NCBI GenBank assembly: GCA_002197995.1
Contig: NGZR01000001.1
Span: 558,001 to 622,000, forward strand
Source: Gaeumannomyces sp. JS-464
Lineage: Eukaryota; Ascomycota; Sordariomycetes; Magnaporthales; Magnaporthaceae
Length of the DNA stretch: 64,000 bases
Direction of reading: 5' to 3'
Shown here: one piece after another, positions 41,201 through 53,573 of the stretch
How the letters are laid out: every line of letters begins with the position of its first letter
Numbering within the stretch: the first letter of the stretch is position 1
Notes under the pieces: model-generated
What the model was told of the DNA's origin: nothing
Seen by the model: the letters and a program-made list of their open reading frames with translations, nothing else
The model's database searches: none
Translations under genes and position numbers: made by a program

Positions 41201-44200
41201 AGCCAACATGAGGAGGGGAAATTCCCGAATGCGAGCAGGATGATGTAGAAGCTGGGAGTTTGTGCACTTTTGGCTGGCTTGTGCTGATGCTGGACTATTG
41301 CCTGGAAACAGCAGGCCGTGAGTGACAGTGAAGGCGGCGGCGCAGCAGCCCCTGTGGAGCTTTCAATGGCCGAAACGGAACGCTGCAATCGCAAGCGGCA
41401 GCAGCACGGTCGAAAAACGGGCAGCGCAGCAGTCTTGAGCAGGTACAGAAGCCTAAAAAATAAAATAAAAATAAAAACGAACCATTGAACCCAATCGCCG
41501 TCTCCGACCGCCGTGATATTGTTCATTCCCGTCGAATTCCAAGTCTCGGCGTCATCGATGTCGTAGGCACTTTGGGACGAACATGGGAGGGCCGAGGCGT
41601 GAGGGACAAGACAGCAGGCTTCAAAGCGGTTACGCGTCCAAACCTGGAGGGGTGGCCGCCTGGGAGTCAATTGAGGGGAATTGGCCAATCGACCCGGACG
41701 CGGGCAGGCTTCGCCAAAGCCAAGGCATTGACCGTCCCGGCACGTGCTTGTGAGTCATCTTGATCTTGGACGAGGACTGTTATCATAATTGTTGGGCATT
41801 TTCCAATGCGAGTGAGCTGGCCTCCTCCCATGGACGTCAACACATCCATCCTCCCACCTTCTTTTGCGCGCGCGACGAGTGCCAAAAGTGGTGGGCAGAC
41901 AAATCAGATGATGGCATTGGCACGGCGCCGCGTCAAGCCGAAACACTCTGCCGTTCCCTGCTCAGGCCTGCCTAACGTTGACGGGGTTTTATCGATAAAG
42001 TCCCGAGCCTAAGGGGTGGAGCCGGCCCCCTCCCCCACCATTCCAATCCGCGCGGGCATGTACTCCGTGTGCGCACGGAGAGGTACCTCGACCAGGTTCC
42101 TCAGCCAGGTACCTCCAGCTCCAGGACCAGAACATGTCAGATATCGCTGCACACGCGGCACGCGCAGCCTTCCCGGAGGCTCTGGCCCGACGATTCCGTC
42201 GTTGTCGTTATCACTGATGGGCAACGGGCGCGGCTTCGTCGGGAGCAGATGGCCTGAAAGAGGGGAAAGCTGGAGCGTGATTCCAAAGCCAGGGCTTGTT
42301 CGGAATAAGCGGATTTATGAAGTGTATGTATGTATGTATGTTCGCCGCACCTACACCTGTCTGGCAAGACGTGTCAGATTCGCTTTCGGCCTCGGACGAA
42401 CTGTCGATGGCAACAAAAAGACAAATGGGTGGGTGGACCGAGTCCTGGACGGAACCGACGGAACGCCAAGCTCCAGCCTGTCGGTCAGCCAGGCCTCCAG
42501 CAAGAGAGACGACGGGTTTGGGTGAGACACGCATCCCTCAATCCCTTATCGCCCGCAATCTTGGTTGCTTGCTCGCTTTGTAGAATGCGGTCGGGATAAG
42601 CGGCTAGGTTCCCTTTGGTCGCACCGCACTGATCGCCCTCCGGGGCCTGGCTGCATCTCCCGGTTTCCAATTGGCAAGGCAAAAGTTGAGCCTGCCCTGG
42701 CTCCGTTTCCAGGGACTGGCAATGCGGATCCAAGCAGCTATGTACAGCCCCTCGCAGCAGCAACCTCAAGCCCCTCGCAGACAGAAGCAGCATGTGGACA
42801 GGAAAGGCAGGTTGCATGCAGCCCGTCCCCTGGCCCTTCAGATTGGGCTTGCAAGGGTGGTGGGTGGTGTGGTGGGAGAGAGCGGGCGCGCGGCTGGGCC
42901 ATGCCATGGAATTCAATTGCGGATTCGCCATGCTTCTCCATCTTCCCAACGACGGGCAGCCGGGGGTTCGAGACGTGGACCTTTGTGACTTGACGATGTG
43001 ACTCCCCAAGCTGCGAGAGCGATCATGGCCGGGCAGCCGCGTAACCTCTCGCATCTGCTGCCTGCGGGTGGCTGTCGTGTGGCAATCGAACCGCCGCGAC
43101 GTCTGCTGCCACTGATGCAGGTAGCCGTCCGCCGGCGGAGGAATGGAGGTTTGTCAGTGGGGTTGGACGTTGTTGTACATAGGCACTGTCTCGGAGGGGG
43201 TGTCCCGCCCATCAATGGCACGGCAGGTTCCAAGTTGGGCGTTGTCGGGCAGTTGGAACTTTAGGCTCTCGTTATGTGAACCTTCATCACAGCACAGTTG
43301 GACACGCGCCGCACCCGCACTCAGTATGTGTGCCGCCGCTACCCCTCGATTTCCTTGGCGGGCGCCAGAAGCCTGCCTCGTCCGCACTGATAGCGGGATG
43401 ATGGCTGGCGGATGGAGAGGCCATCCCAGACAACACCACCTGACCGGGCTCGACACCCCCAACACCCCACGCTCTGCGGTCTCGGGTGTGTTTGGCATGA
43501 TCACCTTTGCAGCCCTCGGGACAGGCCGCTTGAGACAGGAGCGTCGATTGACAACACGTGCCCGCCCCGATTGAGCTGGTTCGGACAAGCGTTCATGTCC
43601 ATCTGGCCCGGCCGGGATTAGCTGTCGATGGCACTCAAGGAGGGGTCGGCGACTGTCCTTCAAACCTCGGACTTTTCCTCCTTCTTCTCTCTCCCAAACT
43701 CCGCTTGCCGCCCGGCCGGTTCGTGGCGGCGCCCCGTCACGACCGCCGGCGGCGCACGTTTCTTCTTCGATGGCGAGCCTCCTGCGCACCCGAACCCCAC
43801 AGTTGGGCATTAACACGCATCGCGACGCGAGCAGCATTTGGATGCCCCAGATTACAGGTCGGCCGCCAGCAGCAGGATGCATATAAAATGCATGGCCAGC
43901 AGCGAGAAACAGCTGCAGCCTCCCGATCGGAAATGCAGCCGCCCGATTAGAATGGCGGTGGGCATTGCTTTGGACTGCGTCTAGTAGCACGGTATACACT
44001 TGAGGCATGTCGGCGGGCACAAACTGCCCAGCATCGTGTGTCGACCGTCCATCAGTACCTGGTATGTATGTAGGTGACTGGGTGTTTCGTGGCGAGCGCT
44101 AGGAAGAGCGCGCCGCACCCACCGTTCCTCTGGGGGTCCTGAAGTCGTCGATAGATGTCACTCCATGTCTCCATCTTCCGTGCTAGCTCCCGTCCCGTCC

Positions 44201-47024
44201 ATAGAGAATAAACGATCCCCGACAGTGCAGGTACCCCAAAGTCCTTTGGAATCGACACCCAAGCATGCGCCTGGAACGCTATGCACGCAAAACTTGCACA
44301 GAGAACCTTGCATTGCGCCACGGGGTTGGAATATCACCGTCTTGGGCAAGTCGCCAGTTCGCCCGCATGATGGGCAGTCTTCCACAATCTTCTGCTCTCC
44401 ACACAACAGCAAGGACAGGTTCCAGTCGTGCAGTCGGACGAGCGGCATAGTCAATCAATCTCCTGCCCTGCGCCCCGTTGGACGTGTCGGCTGAACACCT
44501 GTATTACTGGGCAGCAGAATACCTGGCCCCCGTTATATCAACACAGGGAAGTTATATCAACAAAGGGCAGGCAGAAGAACGGGCAGCAACACGGCGCTGG
44601 ACCCAGCCTGCCCCTCCAGCCAGCCGATGGTGGGGTTTGCGGAGCGTTCGTTTCCCCTCAATCCTCGTTCCTCGACCATCCATAAGTTGCGAGGCGGATG
44701 CTCTTGGGTGGAGAGCACTTCGTTGGTGGGCGAGGAGGCGGGCACGGCATTGAGAAAACATCAGGCTTGTCCGACCTGTCGACCAGGGGCGGTGCTACAA
44801 GACGATCAGGTCCGGGCCGTTGATTGCCCACTTGTTGCCGGTGATTCATCGGCCTGTCGATGGCTGACTGTGCCTGCGCATGTTGTGTGTGTGCGTGCGT
44901 ATGCCTATCTACCTACCTACTTTCCTGGGCCTTATGCTGTGCTACTCAGATGCTCGCTTGCTGCATCGCCGCTGTTGCCCGGCATAGATGCTGCCCTGTA
45001 GGAGGCCGAGCTGGTCTTCCCCCATAATTACGTCGGTGGTCGTCTGTGCAGACAGCCGTCGGGCGTGACGCGCATTCACTCACCCTTCCCCCCGGACTCA
45101 TCCTTGTGTGACAGGGGAAACAAATGAGGAGCCGCCCCTGACGGTGGCGGCTGTGAGTCGTCCGGTAACGGTAGTGAAGCAAGGAGCGGAAAAAAAAACC
45201 AAGGCCGAGGCTAGCCATCCTCAGCCTTACCCCGACGACGACCAGGCAGAAGCGGCACATTCATCACTCCCTTTGTCCTACCATCTAGCCTCACCGCCGA
45301 CTGCTGCGGCGCGTGCGCACCAGTAAAGTCCTGCATTGACATGCATGCTTTATTTTCTTCTCCTCCCCTCTCCCCGGCCAATCCCATCACCCTTTCGCGC
45401 GGCGGGCGAGCCGTCAGCCCCGCCATAGGTGCAGAGATGGCCTGGGGCCATTGGGAACGACGGACACGGCGCGTCTAGCCGAACGTGCTGAGGTTCCAGA
45501 CTGCTCTGTCGAGACGCGCTGTCGTGTTGTTGACCTGTGCGTGCCCGTCTCGGCATGCAGATCGTGCCAGCTCGGTGCAGTAGGCATGGTCAGGCGGCCC
45601 TCGTCAAAACGTCTATCCCGTTGATGCGCGTGGCTTTACGTAGTTGCAAAAAAACGTGCAGGTAGCCTTGCCGAAGCGGAGCTTTGCTTGGGTTTGTCGC
45701 CATTGGACTCGAGCCACGACCGGTAGGAAAGAGCGGCAAAGTCTTCAGTGTCGACGTTGGCTTTTCTCCGGCAGCGATGCCCGAGTGCCTGAACTCGTGG
45801 ACGGAGCCGTGCTTCGGATGCTGGCGTCGTCGTGTCGGCACCGATTGTTTTTTTTTTATGCCGGTGCCTACCTAGGTGCTTAACCGACTGTAGCCAACAC
45901 CACTGGACCTGGAGGACGCAGGCACTCCTACATCTTGCCATCGCCGTCGATCGGGAAGCGCTCGATCGGTTCGTCCAATACAGGAGTCCAGGCCAGCATC
46001 GAGATTTGATCCATTGCTCTTTCGCCAACTACCGACGGATCATGCCGAGTCGAGCGAGCGAGCGATTGACGACGCCGCGACGTCTGGCAGGGTTTTGTGT
46101 TTCAGCCCATTTTATGGGAACTCCTTTTAGCCCTTGTTTTGTCTCCCCTTTTTTTTTTTTTTTTTTTTTTTTTTGCAAACAAACGCATCATGGCGTCGAT
46201 TGGGCCATCTCGAACACGCCGTTTCCCCGGGGTTGCTCCCAGTTCGTAGACAAACCGTGTCTTTTTATTATTATTTTTATTGTTCGTGTCCTGCAGTTGC
46301 GGTTAAAGAAACACCAGAACCTCGAAAAGGAAATTTGAGCCGCTCGTTTCCCTTGCCGTCACATTTGTACACGCAAGCCTCGGGGGACATGACTCCTCTC
46401 GTCACCGTCGCACGTGCTTCGTCTGTCGCGTCGAGCCCCTTTCGCCTGCCCTCACAAGCCGTTTCCTGTGTCCTGACTGGGTGGCCAGCGGCCGTGCCCC
46501 TGGCCGCCGAAACCTGATGCGCCCCGCCCTCCGCGGAAGCCGACACGAGGCAGAAGAAGCCACACCATCGAATCCCCTTCAGACCTCACCGAGCTTCCCT
46601 CCTCCAGCCCTGGCTGGGGTCTGGCTGGCTCCTTTTCCTCCTGGTGTTGTTGGGATGCCCCGGATTTCAAATCGCATTGACCTGTGCTTGGTAGACGGTG
46701 CTTGGTTGACTCCCAAGCTTTCCATTGGAACGGAAAATTTTCTGACGGGGACTGGAGGAGGCCAAACCCATCTTATAATGTTCCATCTTGACTGACTGCC
46801 TACACTACATACACGCTTCTCTTTGTTGCCGCTGTTGGAATAGGCTTCAGCAGCTCGCCCACCTATACCGCCATCTCTCTATTCCCCCACCATCTCACCG
46901 CGTCATCTCGGTTATAGGCTTTTGTTCCTTTTTCTCCCCTTTGTGTCTATTTGTCTATTTGTCCATTCTCATTCTCTCTCGCCCATCCTCCATCTCATCC
47001 AGCCCAGCCACCCCTCCTCATCAG
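38267..47024. other. Long gene-free interval between divergent regulatory genes
   Basis: About 8.7 kb between the starts of the SWIRM gene (-) and the Zn2Cys6 gene (+). I examined both strands and found no frame with a domain, splice logic or signal. It contains recurring GGTACC/TACCT palindromic motifs (near 39431, 39533, 40002, 42083, 42108, 44229, 44905, 45868), a (CAGA)n run (39350-39370), (TGTA)n (42324-42340) and a 26-base T run (46149-46174). Long 5' UTRs, non-coding RNA or distal promoter elements are plausible. Confidence 0.5.
46149..46174. repeat. Poly-T run, 26 bases
   Basis: Uninterrupted T tract in the long gene-free interval. Confidence 0.85.
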
Positions 47025-50000
47025 ATGATGGACACATCGCCCGCCAAAGACATGGGTGACGACGGGGATGGCTCTCTGCGGCGCGCGGTAAGGCTGATCT
47101 TGACCTCAAAATAAAAAGAAATCTCCATTCCCCATGCGTGGCGGTTGCATGCAGCTTCCCGGGTGCCACCAGCCAGCCAGCCAGCCAGCCTTGGTTGGGG
47201 GTTTGGGTTTCTTTACGGCCCCGACGAATGTGGGAGGCTCGGCTCGGCTCGGCTCGGAACGCGTGAGCACACGACATTGGAAACAAAAGACAGACGGGAC
47301 TGATAGCATCGGACATTTCTTTTTGGCATGCTCAGTGCGACCAATGCCGAGTCAGAAAGGTGCGTACAACTCGTGTTGCTCCGCGGCTGTGCTCCTGGCC
47401 GGCAGGAGAAACGATGATAAATGGGCGGACGGCTCGAGGCTTACACAATCTACGGGAAACGTCCCCGGCCGGCGCCGTCCAGATCCGGTGTGACAAGGCC
47501 ACGCCATGCTCCAACTGCACCACAGCCAGGCGGCAATGCTCGTCAACCGGCATCGGCCAGCGGCCCAAGGAGCCACGCCAGAGAGTCCTGATCTCCACAC
47601 AGTAGTAAGTATCGGCGGGTTTTCTTTCGTTCTTTCGTCCGCCCGCGGCTCTACCCTTCCCCGGCATTCCCTCGTGGCCCTTTTTCAAGCCTTTCGGACG
47701 CCGGGACGCCCGGGGCGCCGGATCCGCGGGGGCGAGCAAGGCCCCATCCCCATCCCCGCTGCCGAGACCGCCACACCTTGCCCGAAGTGGGTGTGGGCGT
47801 GGCGTTGTGCTGTATGTGCTCGTAGGTGTGGTGACCTGCCAAGAGACTTGTCAAATAGACCAGTAGTCATCAGCTGAGCCGAACCGGCCTTCAACGCCAC
47901 GCCACTGCTTGGGGCTGCATCTTGGCCCCCTCCAGTGGGCGGGATGGGTCCCTGCAGCATGCCGCCCATCCCCATTCGTGCATGTGCATGCCGGCCTGGC
48001 CACTAGGCTCCAGACTAACCACGGCATCCCGTCGGCCCCCACGCCGCACAGTGAGAGAAAGATTGACCAGATCGAAGAGCGGCTGGGCCGTATCGAGCAG
48101 CTCCTGCGCAGCCTCCCGTCCCTGATCCAGCACGGCCAGGGCGCGGGCGGCGGGGCGGCGCCGTCGGCCATCTCGTCCGACTTTGCCGACGTACGCGCCA
48201 CGCCGCCCGCGTCGTGCCAGTCGCGCGACCTGACGCCGTCCCTGGCCGAGGAGTGCGGGACCAGCAGCTGCGGCAACGGCGGCTGCGGCACCGCCGGCGG
48301 CGAGGAGGGCGGCGAGTGCGACGACGACGGCGACGACGGCTACGCCGAGTCGCCCTTCGAGGGGAGTCGTCCATCACGGCGCACACCGTGTTCGCGTCCG
48401 AGTTCCTGCACCACGCCGTCGGGCGCACCTCGCTCGACTCGAGCCTGAACCCCAGCATGCACTCGGCCCTGACGTCGCTGCAGCAGATTGTGCACATGCA
48501 GCGCCGCACCTCCACCATGGCCGAGATCCGCTTCCCCAACCAGAAGCCCCTGCCCAAGGGCGGCCTCAAGGACCTGCCCATGCCGCCGCTCAGGGTCGTC
48601 GTCGGGATCCTGAGAGAGCTCAAAGCAAATGCCGCCTCGCGTTCGTGCCCAAGCGTTCCCTCAGAAGCCCAGGCAGGAGGAGGAGGGGGACCGTCTCGCT
48701 GCGCGTCCTCGTCCTCCAACTGCTCCCCTTGCCCCTCCTACACAAGCCGCCTCTCCAACCACCTCAGCCTGCCCCTGTCCACGACGAGCTCGTCGCCCCG
48801 GGTGGCCTCTTCGCCTCCTCCTCCTCCTCCTCCTCATCACCCTCACCTTCCAACAGCAGCAGGCGCAGCACAGCAAAAGACCGAGGGGCTAACGCGGGCC
48901 AATCACCCCTTGACGTTGCTTCCAGAGTTCACGCCCGTCAGCTTCACGCTCATGTGCTCCTTCATCGGTGTCGAGGAGTACACGGAGCACTGCCGCCGCG
49001 TCTACTTTGCGACCGAGGACTACTCGCAGGCGAGCTACATCATCACCGTGGCCGGGCTCTTCTACATCCTGCAGGAGCGCGCCTGCACCGAGCAGGAGCG
49101 CGACCCGGCCCTGGCCGCCGACTACCAGCGCTACGAGGCCATGTGCCGAGACAGCCTCGAGACGGCCCTGGCCCACTTCAGCCTGATCCAGCCGGCCAAA
49201 CGCGAGAACGTCGAGGCCCTGCTGCTCGGCTCTAGCTACGCCGTCGAGATCGCCAAGCCGTCGCTCGCCTGGCAGCTCAACTGCGCCGCGAGCCAGCTCT
49301 GCCTGACCATGGGCTACCACCGCGCCCTGCCGCCGCCCTCGGAGAGCCAGGAGCAGCCGTCGCAGGACGCGAACAAGCAGAGGGCTCCGTCTGCAGCGGC
49401 GGCGGCGGCGGCGGGCGGCAGCGCCCGCGAGTCGTTCGAGCAGTCCAAGCGGCAGGTGCTTTTCTGGTTCACATACACCCTTGACAAGGGCCTGGCGCTG
49501 CGGCTGGGGCGGCCGTCGGTGATCCAGGACTACGACATCACGGTGCCGTGGCAGGTGGGGCCCATAAAGGACTGGGACGAGTACCGCGACACGCTCAACG
49601 TGTGGATCCGCCACGCCCGCGTGCAGGGCCGCATGTACGACGAGCTGTACAGCCCCGCGGCCCTGCAGCGGCCCATGGACGCCCGCGTCCGCACCGTCGT
49701 CGAGCTGGTCGCCGAGCTGCGCGAGCTGCGCGTCCTCGTGCCGGCCATGCGGCGCGAGGACAAGCCCGACCCGAACAAGCCCCCCTTCGAGTCCACCCTC
49801 GTCGAGATACTGACAAAGTCCGACGACGTCTCGTTCCTGAGCTCCATCGCGCTCTGCTACCGCGCCATCCCGCCCGACGTCCCCGTGCCCGCGGGGCCAG
49901 GCGGCAGCGTCCCTGCCGGCCACAGCCGCAGCGTCTCCAGCACCTTCAGCTTCGAGTGCATCGACGCCGCCCGGGAGTCCATGGCGGCCCACCAGGGCTG

Positions 50001-50711
50001 CATGCACATGATGGCCGAGAGCAAGGACATGGCGGCAGCATATGTGCACTGGTATGTCATCCTCTTGTCTCTTCCTCTTTCGATTAGAAATACTAACACA
50101 AACCACCTCCGCTTTACCCCACTCTGCTTAGGACCATCCTGTATGCTCCTTTTATCCCTTTTATTGTCCTCTTTTGCCACGTCATCGAGACGGCCGATCT
50201 GGCGGACCTGGGCCGTCTGCACAGCTTCACCACCGGGCTCGAGGGGCTGCGCGAGGTCTCGGAGCCCATCAGCAAGCTACACCGCCTCTGCAACGCGCTC
50301 TCCAACGTGGCCAACATGTACCTCGAGACCAAGAAGGCGGCGGCGGCGCAGGCGCAGATGGGCGTCGGCGGCACCGGCGGCCAGGTGGTGGGCGGCGCGC
50401 CCACGCAGGACCAGACCATGTACCCGGTCGGGATGGAGTTCGACATGTACCTGCGCGACCTGGGCTTCATGCCGGGACCCAATGGCGTGCCCGGGACCAC
50501 CGCCGCCGACGTGGCCGGGACGGTGAACACAGGAGGGCAGCAGATGCCGGCGGGGGCGGCTGGTGGCATGGAAATGTTCCACAACGCGCAGCTGGGTGAC
50601 TGGTTCTCGAGCAACCTGTCCATGATGGGTATGCTGGAGAGGGACCTCTCTGGCTTCAGCCCGCCCAATAACTGGCAGGCGGCGGCGAGTCAGAACGGGC
50701 AGCCCCAGTAG
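47025..50711 (+). CDS. Zn2Cys6 transcription factor with fungal-specific TF domain
   Basis: The gene model joins 47025-47087, 47336-47359, 47483-47604, 48052-50051 and 50132-50711. The spliced N-terminus is MMDTSPAKDMGDDG, then CDQCRVRK joined to IRCDKATPCSNCTTARRQC, a perfect CX2CX6CX5CX2CX6C binuclear zinc cluster interrupted by an intron between the third and earlier Cys. The linker YERKIDQIEERLGRIEQLL is a coiled-coil dimerisation element. One -1 frame step at 48363 (G4) leads to ITAHTVFASEF. The middle-homology region includes FTPVSFTLMCSFIGVEEYTE and FWFTYTLDKGLALRLGRPS followed by IQDYDITVPWQ. A GTATGT..TTAG intron (50052-50131) restores the C-terminus HVIETADLADLGRLH. The protein is about 930 residues and nuclear. 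Targets are unknown. A Ser/Pro-rich stretch at 48640-48920 may be an unspliced intron. Confidence 0.85.
47088..47335 (+). other. Intron 1 of the Zn2Cys6 gene
   Basis: GTAAGG..CTCAG. Removal joins the N-terminal exon in phase 0 to the first Cys of the zinc cluster. It contains a (CCAG)n run and repeated GGCTC. Confidence 0.7.
47360..47482 (+). other. Intron 2 of the Zn2Cys6 gene, inside the zinc cluster
   Basis: GTGCGT..TCCAG. Removal joins CDQCRVRK to IRCDKA in phase. Confidence 0.8.
47605..48051 (+). other. Intron 3 of the Zn2Cys6 gene
   Basis: Donor GTAAGT, acceptor CACAG. The split Tyr codon joins VLISTQ to YERKIDQIEERL. At 447 bases it is long for this genome, so an additional small exon is not excluded. 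Confidence 0.65.
50052..50131 (+). other. Intron 4 of the Zn2Cys6 gene
   Basis: GTATGT..GCTTAG with a CTAAC branch site. It restores the Trp codon and opens the C-terminal frame to the stop at 50711. Confidence 0.8.
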
Positions 50712-50970
50712 TCGTTTTCTTTGCTTGTTCTATTTTTAGCTCTCTCCTCAGCTCTGGTTTCCGTCGGCGTGTGCTGCGTTTGTGTTTGCCGTATTTTTGC
50801 TGCAAGGGTGGCCGGACAGGCCTGAATTCATCGATTTGGGCGACTTTTTTTTTTCTTTTTTTTTTTTTTTTCCCCCACACAAAACGAACATAGTAGTTCA
50901 TCGTGTTCTGTCGCCATGTCCAAGTCGTACACTCGCGTGCTTTGTGCCAGTTCGTAGGCTAGGTAGACCA
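50712..50970. other. Convergent gap
   Basis: Contains T-rich stretches (50847-50872). No gene. Confidence 0.5.
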
Positions 50971-51623
50971 TCACTCGGTCGGAAAGCGAGGGTCGTACAT
51001 CTCGTAGCCCTCGTCAGTGTCGCTTTCGGGGTGTTGGTCCTGGTCGCCCAGTCCCTTCGCTGGTGTGGTATCTGATGTGTCTGGCGTCGCCAGAGCCGTC
51101 GACCTCGCGGCCGACGGGTCATTCGAGGTAGGGGCGCTAGCGTTCTCCGCAGCGGCGGCCCGATTTGGCTCGGGTGCGGTCTGATCGACGGGCACAAAGG
51201 CGGCCTTAAAGCCTGATTTCTTAAACCCGCCCTTTTTAAAGCCTCCGCCACTCGCCGCGCCCACTGGACCGCCTCCTCCGCCGCCGCCGCCGCCCTCGGC
51301 CTCGATCTTGATGCTAACGACGCCGTCGGCTTTGGCCTCGGCCTTGCGGGCGCGGGCGGCGGCGTTCGGGTCGCGGACCATGGCTTTCATATCTTTAAGG
51401 CGCTGCTTATGGGCGTGATCGTAGGACGAAAGGTGGGCCTCGTAATCGTTCATGCGCGAGTAGCCTTTGGAGCACAGCTGGCAATAGAAGGACTGAAGGG
51501 CCTCGCGCGCCGACGACGTCTGCGCAGGCGGGAGGGTTTGGTGTCGCTAGGTGCGCGATTATCAGCTTAAACCATTACGAGCGGCGCGATGGGATGCGGG
51601 CGATCGAAACCTACCGGCGCCAT
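50971..51623 (-). CDS. C2H2 zinc-finger protein, small
   Basis: Exon 1 (51615-51623) encodes only MAP. A 68-base intron (51547-51614, GTAGGT..CCTAG) leads in phase to exon 2 (50971-51546), giving 194 residues. CQLCSKGYSRMNDYEAHLSS is the start of one C2H2 finger with CX2CX12HX5H spacing, typical of RNA- or dsRNA-binding U1/JAZ-like fingers, followed by HAHKQRLKDMKAMVRDP, a basic helix. The rest is low complexity: a Gly run, GGFKKGGFKKSGFKAAFVPV repeats and an acidic C-terminus (ESDTDEGYEMYDPRFPTE). The finger plus FKKxGFK pattern occurs in conserved fungal nuclear proteins of the G-patch/zinc-finger type, with precise function unknown to me. Confidence 0.78.
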
Positions 51624-52110
51624 GTTGACTTTGGGGACGGACGGGTTTAAAAATATAAAATGTAAAAAAGATTGTTTGCCGGTCCAACGCGGCTGGCCAA
51701 ACGAAACCTTCTCGCCGTCGGTTTTGGCGTCGAAAAGGCGTTGATTACGGTCGGTGCAACATCCTAGGCCTCGATCCTGTTTGCAATTGTGAGGCATGTG
51801 GCTGCTCAACTCCACCACGTGGGGGTTAACTGATGTCAATTGTTTGGGGGCGCCCTAGTTTGTGCCTCCGCGCCTCTGCTTCAATGGCCCTTGTCCTCGA
51901 AGTCCCACCAAAACGGATGCCCCATTCAGGTGCCCAGGATTAGCAACCCCCCAACAGCAAATTCCGGGCCGCGAAGTTAAATTCGATTCGGGTTGTTTTT
52001 TTACTCCCGCCACCGACGGCAGTGGAGGTCGTCGACGAGACCGGATTTGAGAACCAGAACGCCCAGTCCCCAAGGCGAAGGGGGAGACATATTACAAACC
52101 GCCGCGAGCC
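51624..52110. other. Divergent promoter region
   Basis: Shared 5' region of the C2H2 gene (-) and the Mcp1-like gene (+). A CCACGTGG site occurs at about 51814-51821. No gene is seen. Confidence 0.5.
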
Positions 52111-53206
52111 ATGGACAGGTACTCCCGGTCCTTGCGCCGGAGGGCGTCCCAGGACACCATCATCTCGCTGATGCAGCTCGACCCGTCGCCTATGGACACC
52201 GAGAAGGACCTGCCCGAACTGCCCGAGAGGGACAACGAGAGCTCGACATCAACAAGATCCAGGGGCGGCAGCACAGGCAGCACAACCGCCTCACTAGGTC
52301 TGAGCGGCACCGGTCACGGCCCAGTATGGTATTGTACGGCCCACCCGCCCCTGAGCCCGGGTCGATTCTGACAGCTAACATGCTGGCCTGTTTTCCCCGC
52401 CGCCAGTGACGCGAATCCAGCGCTGGTCCTCGTACACCTTCACCATCTTCGCCTCGGTCCACCTAGCCACGACCTCGCTCGTCCCACTGCTCACCCGCTC
52501 CGTCCCCGCCTCCGAATCGTACCTCCTCCTGTCGCGCGAAATCTACCAGACCCGCCTGTCTGAGCCCCTCCTCGTCACAATCCCGCTAGTCGCCCACGTC
52601 GCCTCGGGATTCGTCCTCCGCCTCGTCCGCCGCTCCCAGAACCTGCAGCGCTACGGCGGCGCCACCCCAGCGGCGCTGCTGCCGCTGCACCACGCGTCGG
52701 GCAAGCACCACCAGCACCACTCGTCGCCCCGCTACAGCGCCTGGCCCACATTGTCGACGACGGCGCTGGCGGGCTACGGGGCCGCGGCCGCGGTGCTGGC
52801 GCACGCGGGCGTCAACCGCGTCCTGCCGCTGCTGGCCGAGGGCGACAGCGCCGACGTGGGGCTCGCGTACGTCGCGCACGGCTTCGCGCGCCACCCGGCC
52901 CTGTCGTGGGCCGCCTACACGGCCCTGCTGGCCCTCACGTCGGGCCACACCGTCTGGGGCTGGGCCCGCTGGCTCGGCGTCGGCCAGGCCGCGTCGTGGA
53001 GCGGCACCATCGCCAGCCATTCGGAACTCGTCGACGGCCGCGTGCGCAAGCGTAGGAGGAGGACCTGGCTGCTGCTTAACACGACCGCCGTCCTGACCGG
53101 TCTCGTGTGGGCCGCCGGCGGCCTGGGCGTCGTTGCCAAGGGCGGGCTGACGCCTGGCTGGGTTGGGGATCTATACGATGGCCTGTTCCAGAGGGTTTAC
53201 CTGTGA
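52111..53206 (+). CDS. Mcp1-like mitochondrial membrane protein (DUF1691)
   Basis: Two exons (52111-52333, 52407-53206) with a 73-base GTACGG..CGCCAG intron give 340 residues. The junction reads GHGPVWY-LTRIQRWSSYTFTIF, the expected start of the conserved part. Hydrophobic helices follow: ASVHLATTSLVPLLTRSVP, LVTIPLVAHVASGFVLRL, a third around TTALAGYGAAAAVLAHAGV, YVAHGFARHPALSWAAYTA and LLNTTAVLTGLVWAAGGLGV, with a conserved HTVWGWARWLG. This pattern matches Mcp1 of yeast, a multispanning mitochondrial outer-membrane protein that suppresses loss of ERMES/Mdm10 function and links mitochondria with vacuole through Vps13. The N-terminal 70 residues are Ser/Arg-rich. No frameshift is present. 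Confidence 0.8.
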
Positions 53207-53573
53207 TGAATTGCGCTTTTGTGTTTCTGATTATTCGCATCCATCTCATTTCAAGCCTTTGACTTTAGAAAGCAAGCATATATATAGCGATTCGTCAAAG
53301 CGACCAGCCGCCTGCACCTGGACTCGAGTGTGCCCGCCAAGCAGCTCCGTTTTGGCTCGGCGTCAATGATATAAGCTCTCATGTGTGGCCTAGCAACTTC
53401 TACTGAGAACGATTATGTTAGCATTAGGCACAAGATAGCTTCTATCTTCCACACGTCCGAGAACGCCCGCGCGCCCAGACTTTTAAATTTCCCGTATCAT
53501 CCCACCCCGACCATCCACATCACCCACCGAATTACCGCGCTCAGGCTCAATGCTGCCACCCCGAACTCCGCCT
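53207..53573. other. Convergent gap
   Basis: No gene is seen. A TATATATAG tract occurs at about 53278-53286. Confidence 0.5.

Noticed and set aside
43154..44020. 288-codon open frame on the minus strand in the gene-free interval
   Set aside because: No domain, no compositional bias towards coding, no convincing start context, and open frames on the other strand of similar quality. It is expected by chance in GC-rich DNA.
48889..50106. 405-codon antisense frame across the Zn2Cys6 gene
   Set aside because: Mirror of the strongly biased codon use of the transcription factor. The translation is Val/Gly/Arg/Asp-rich with no motif.
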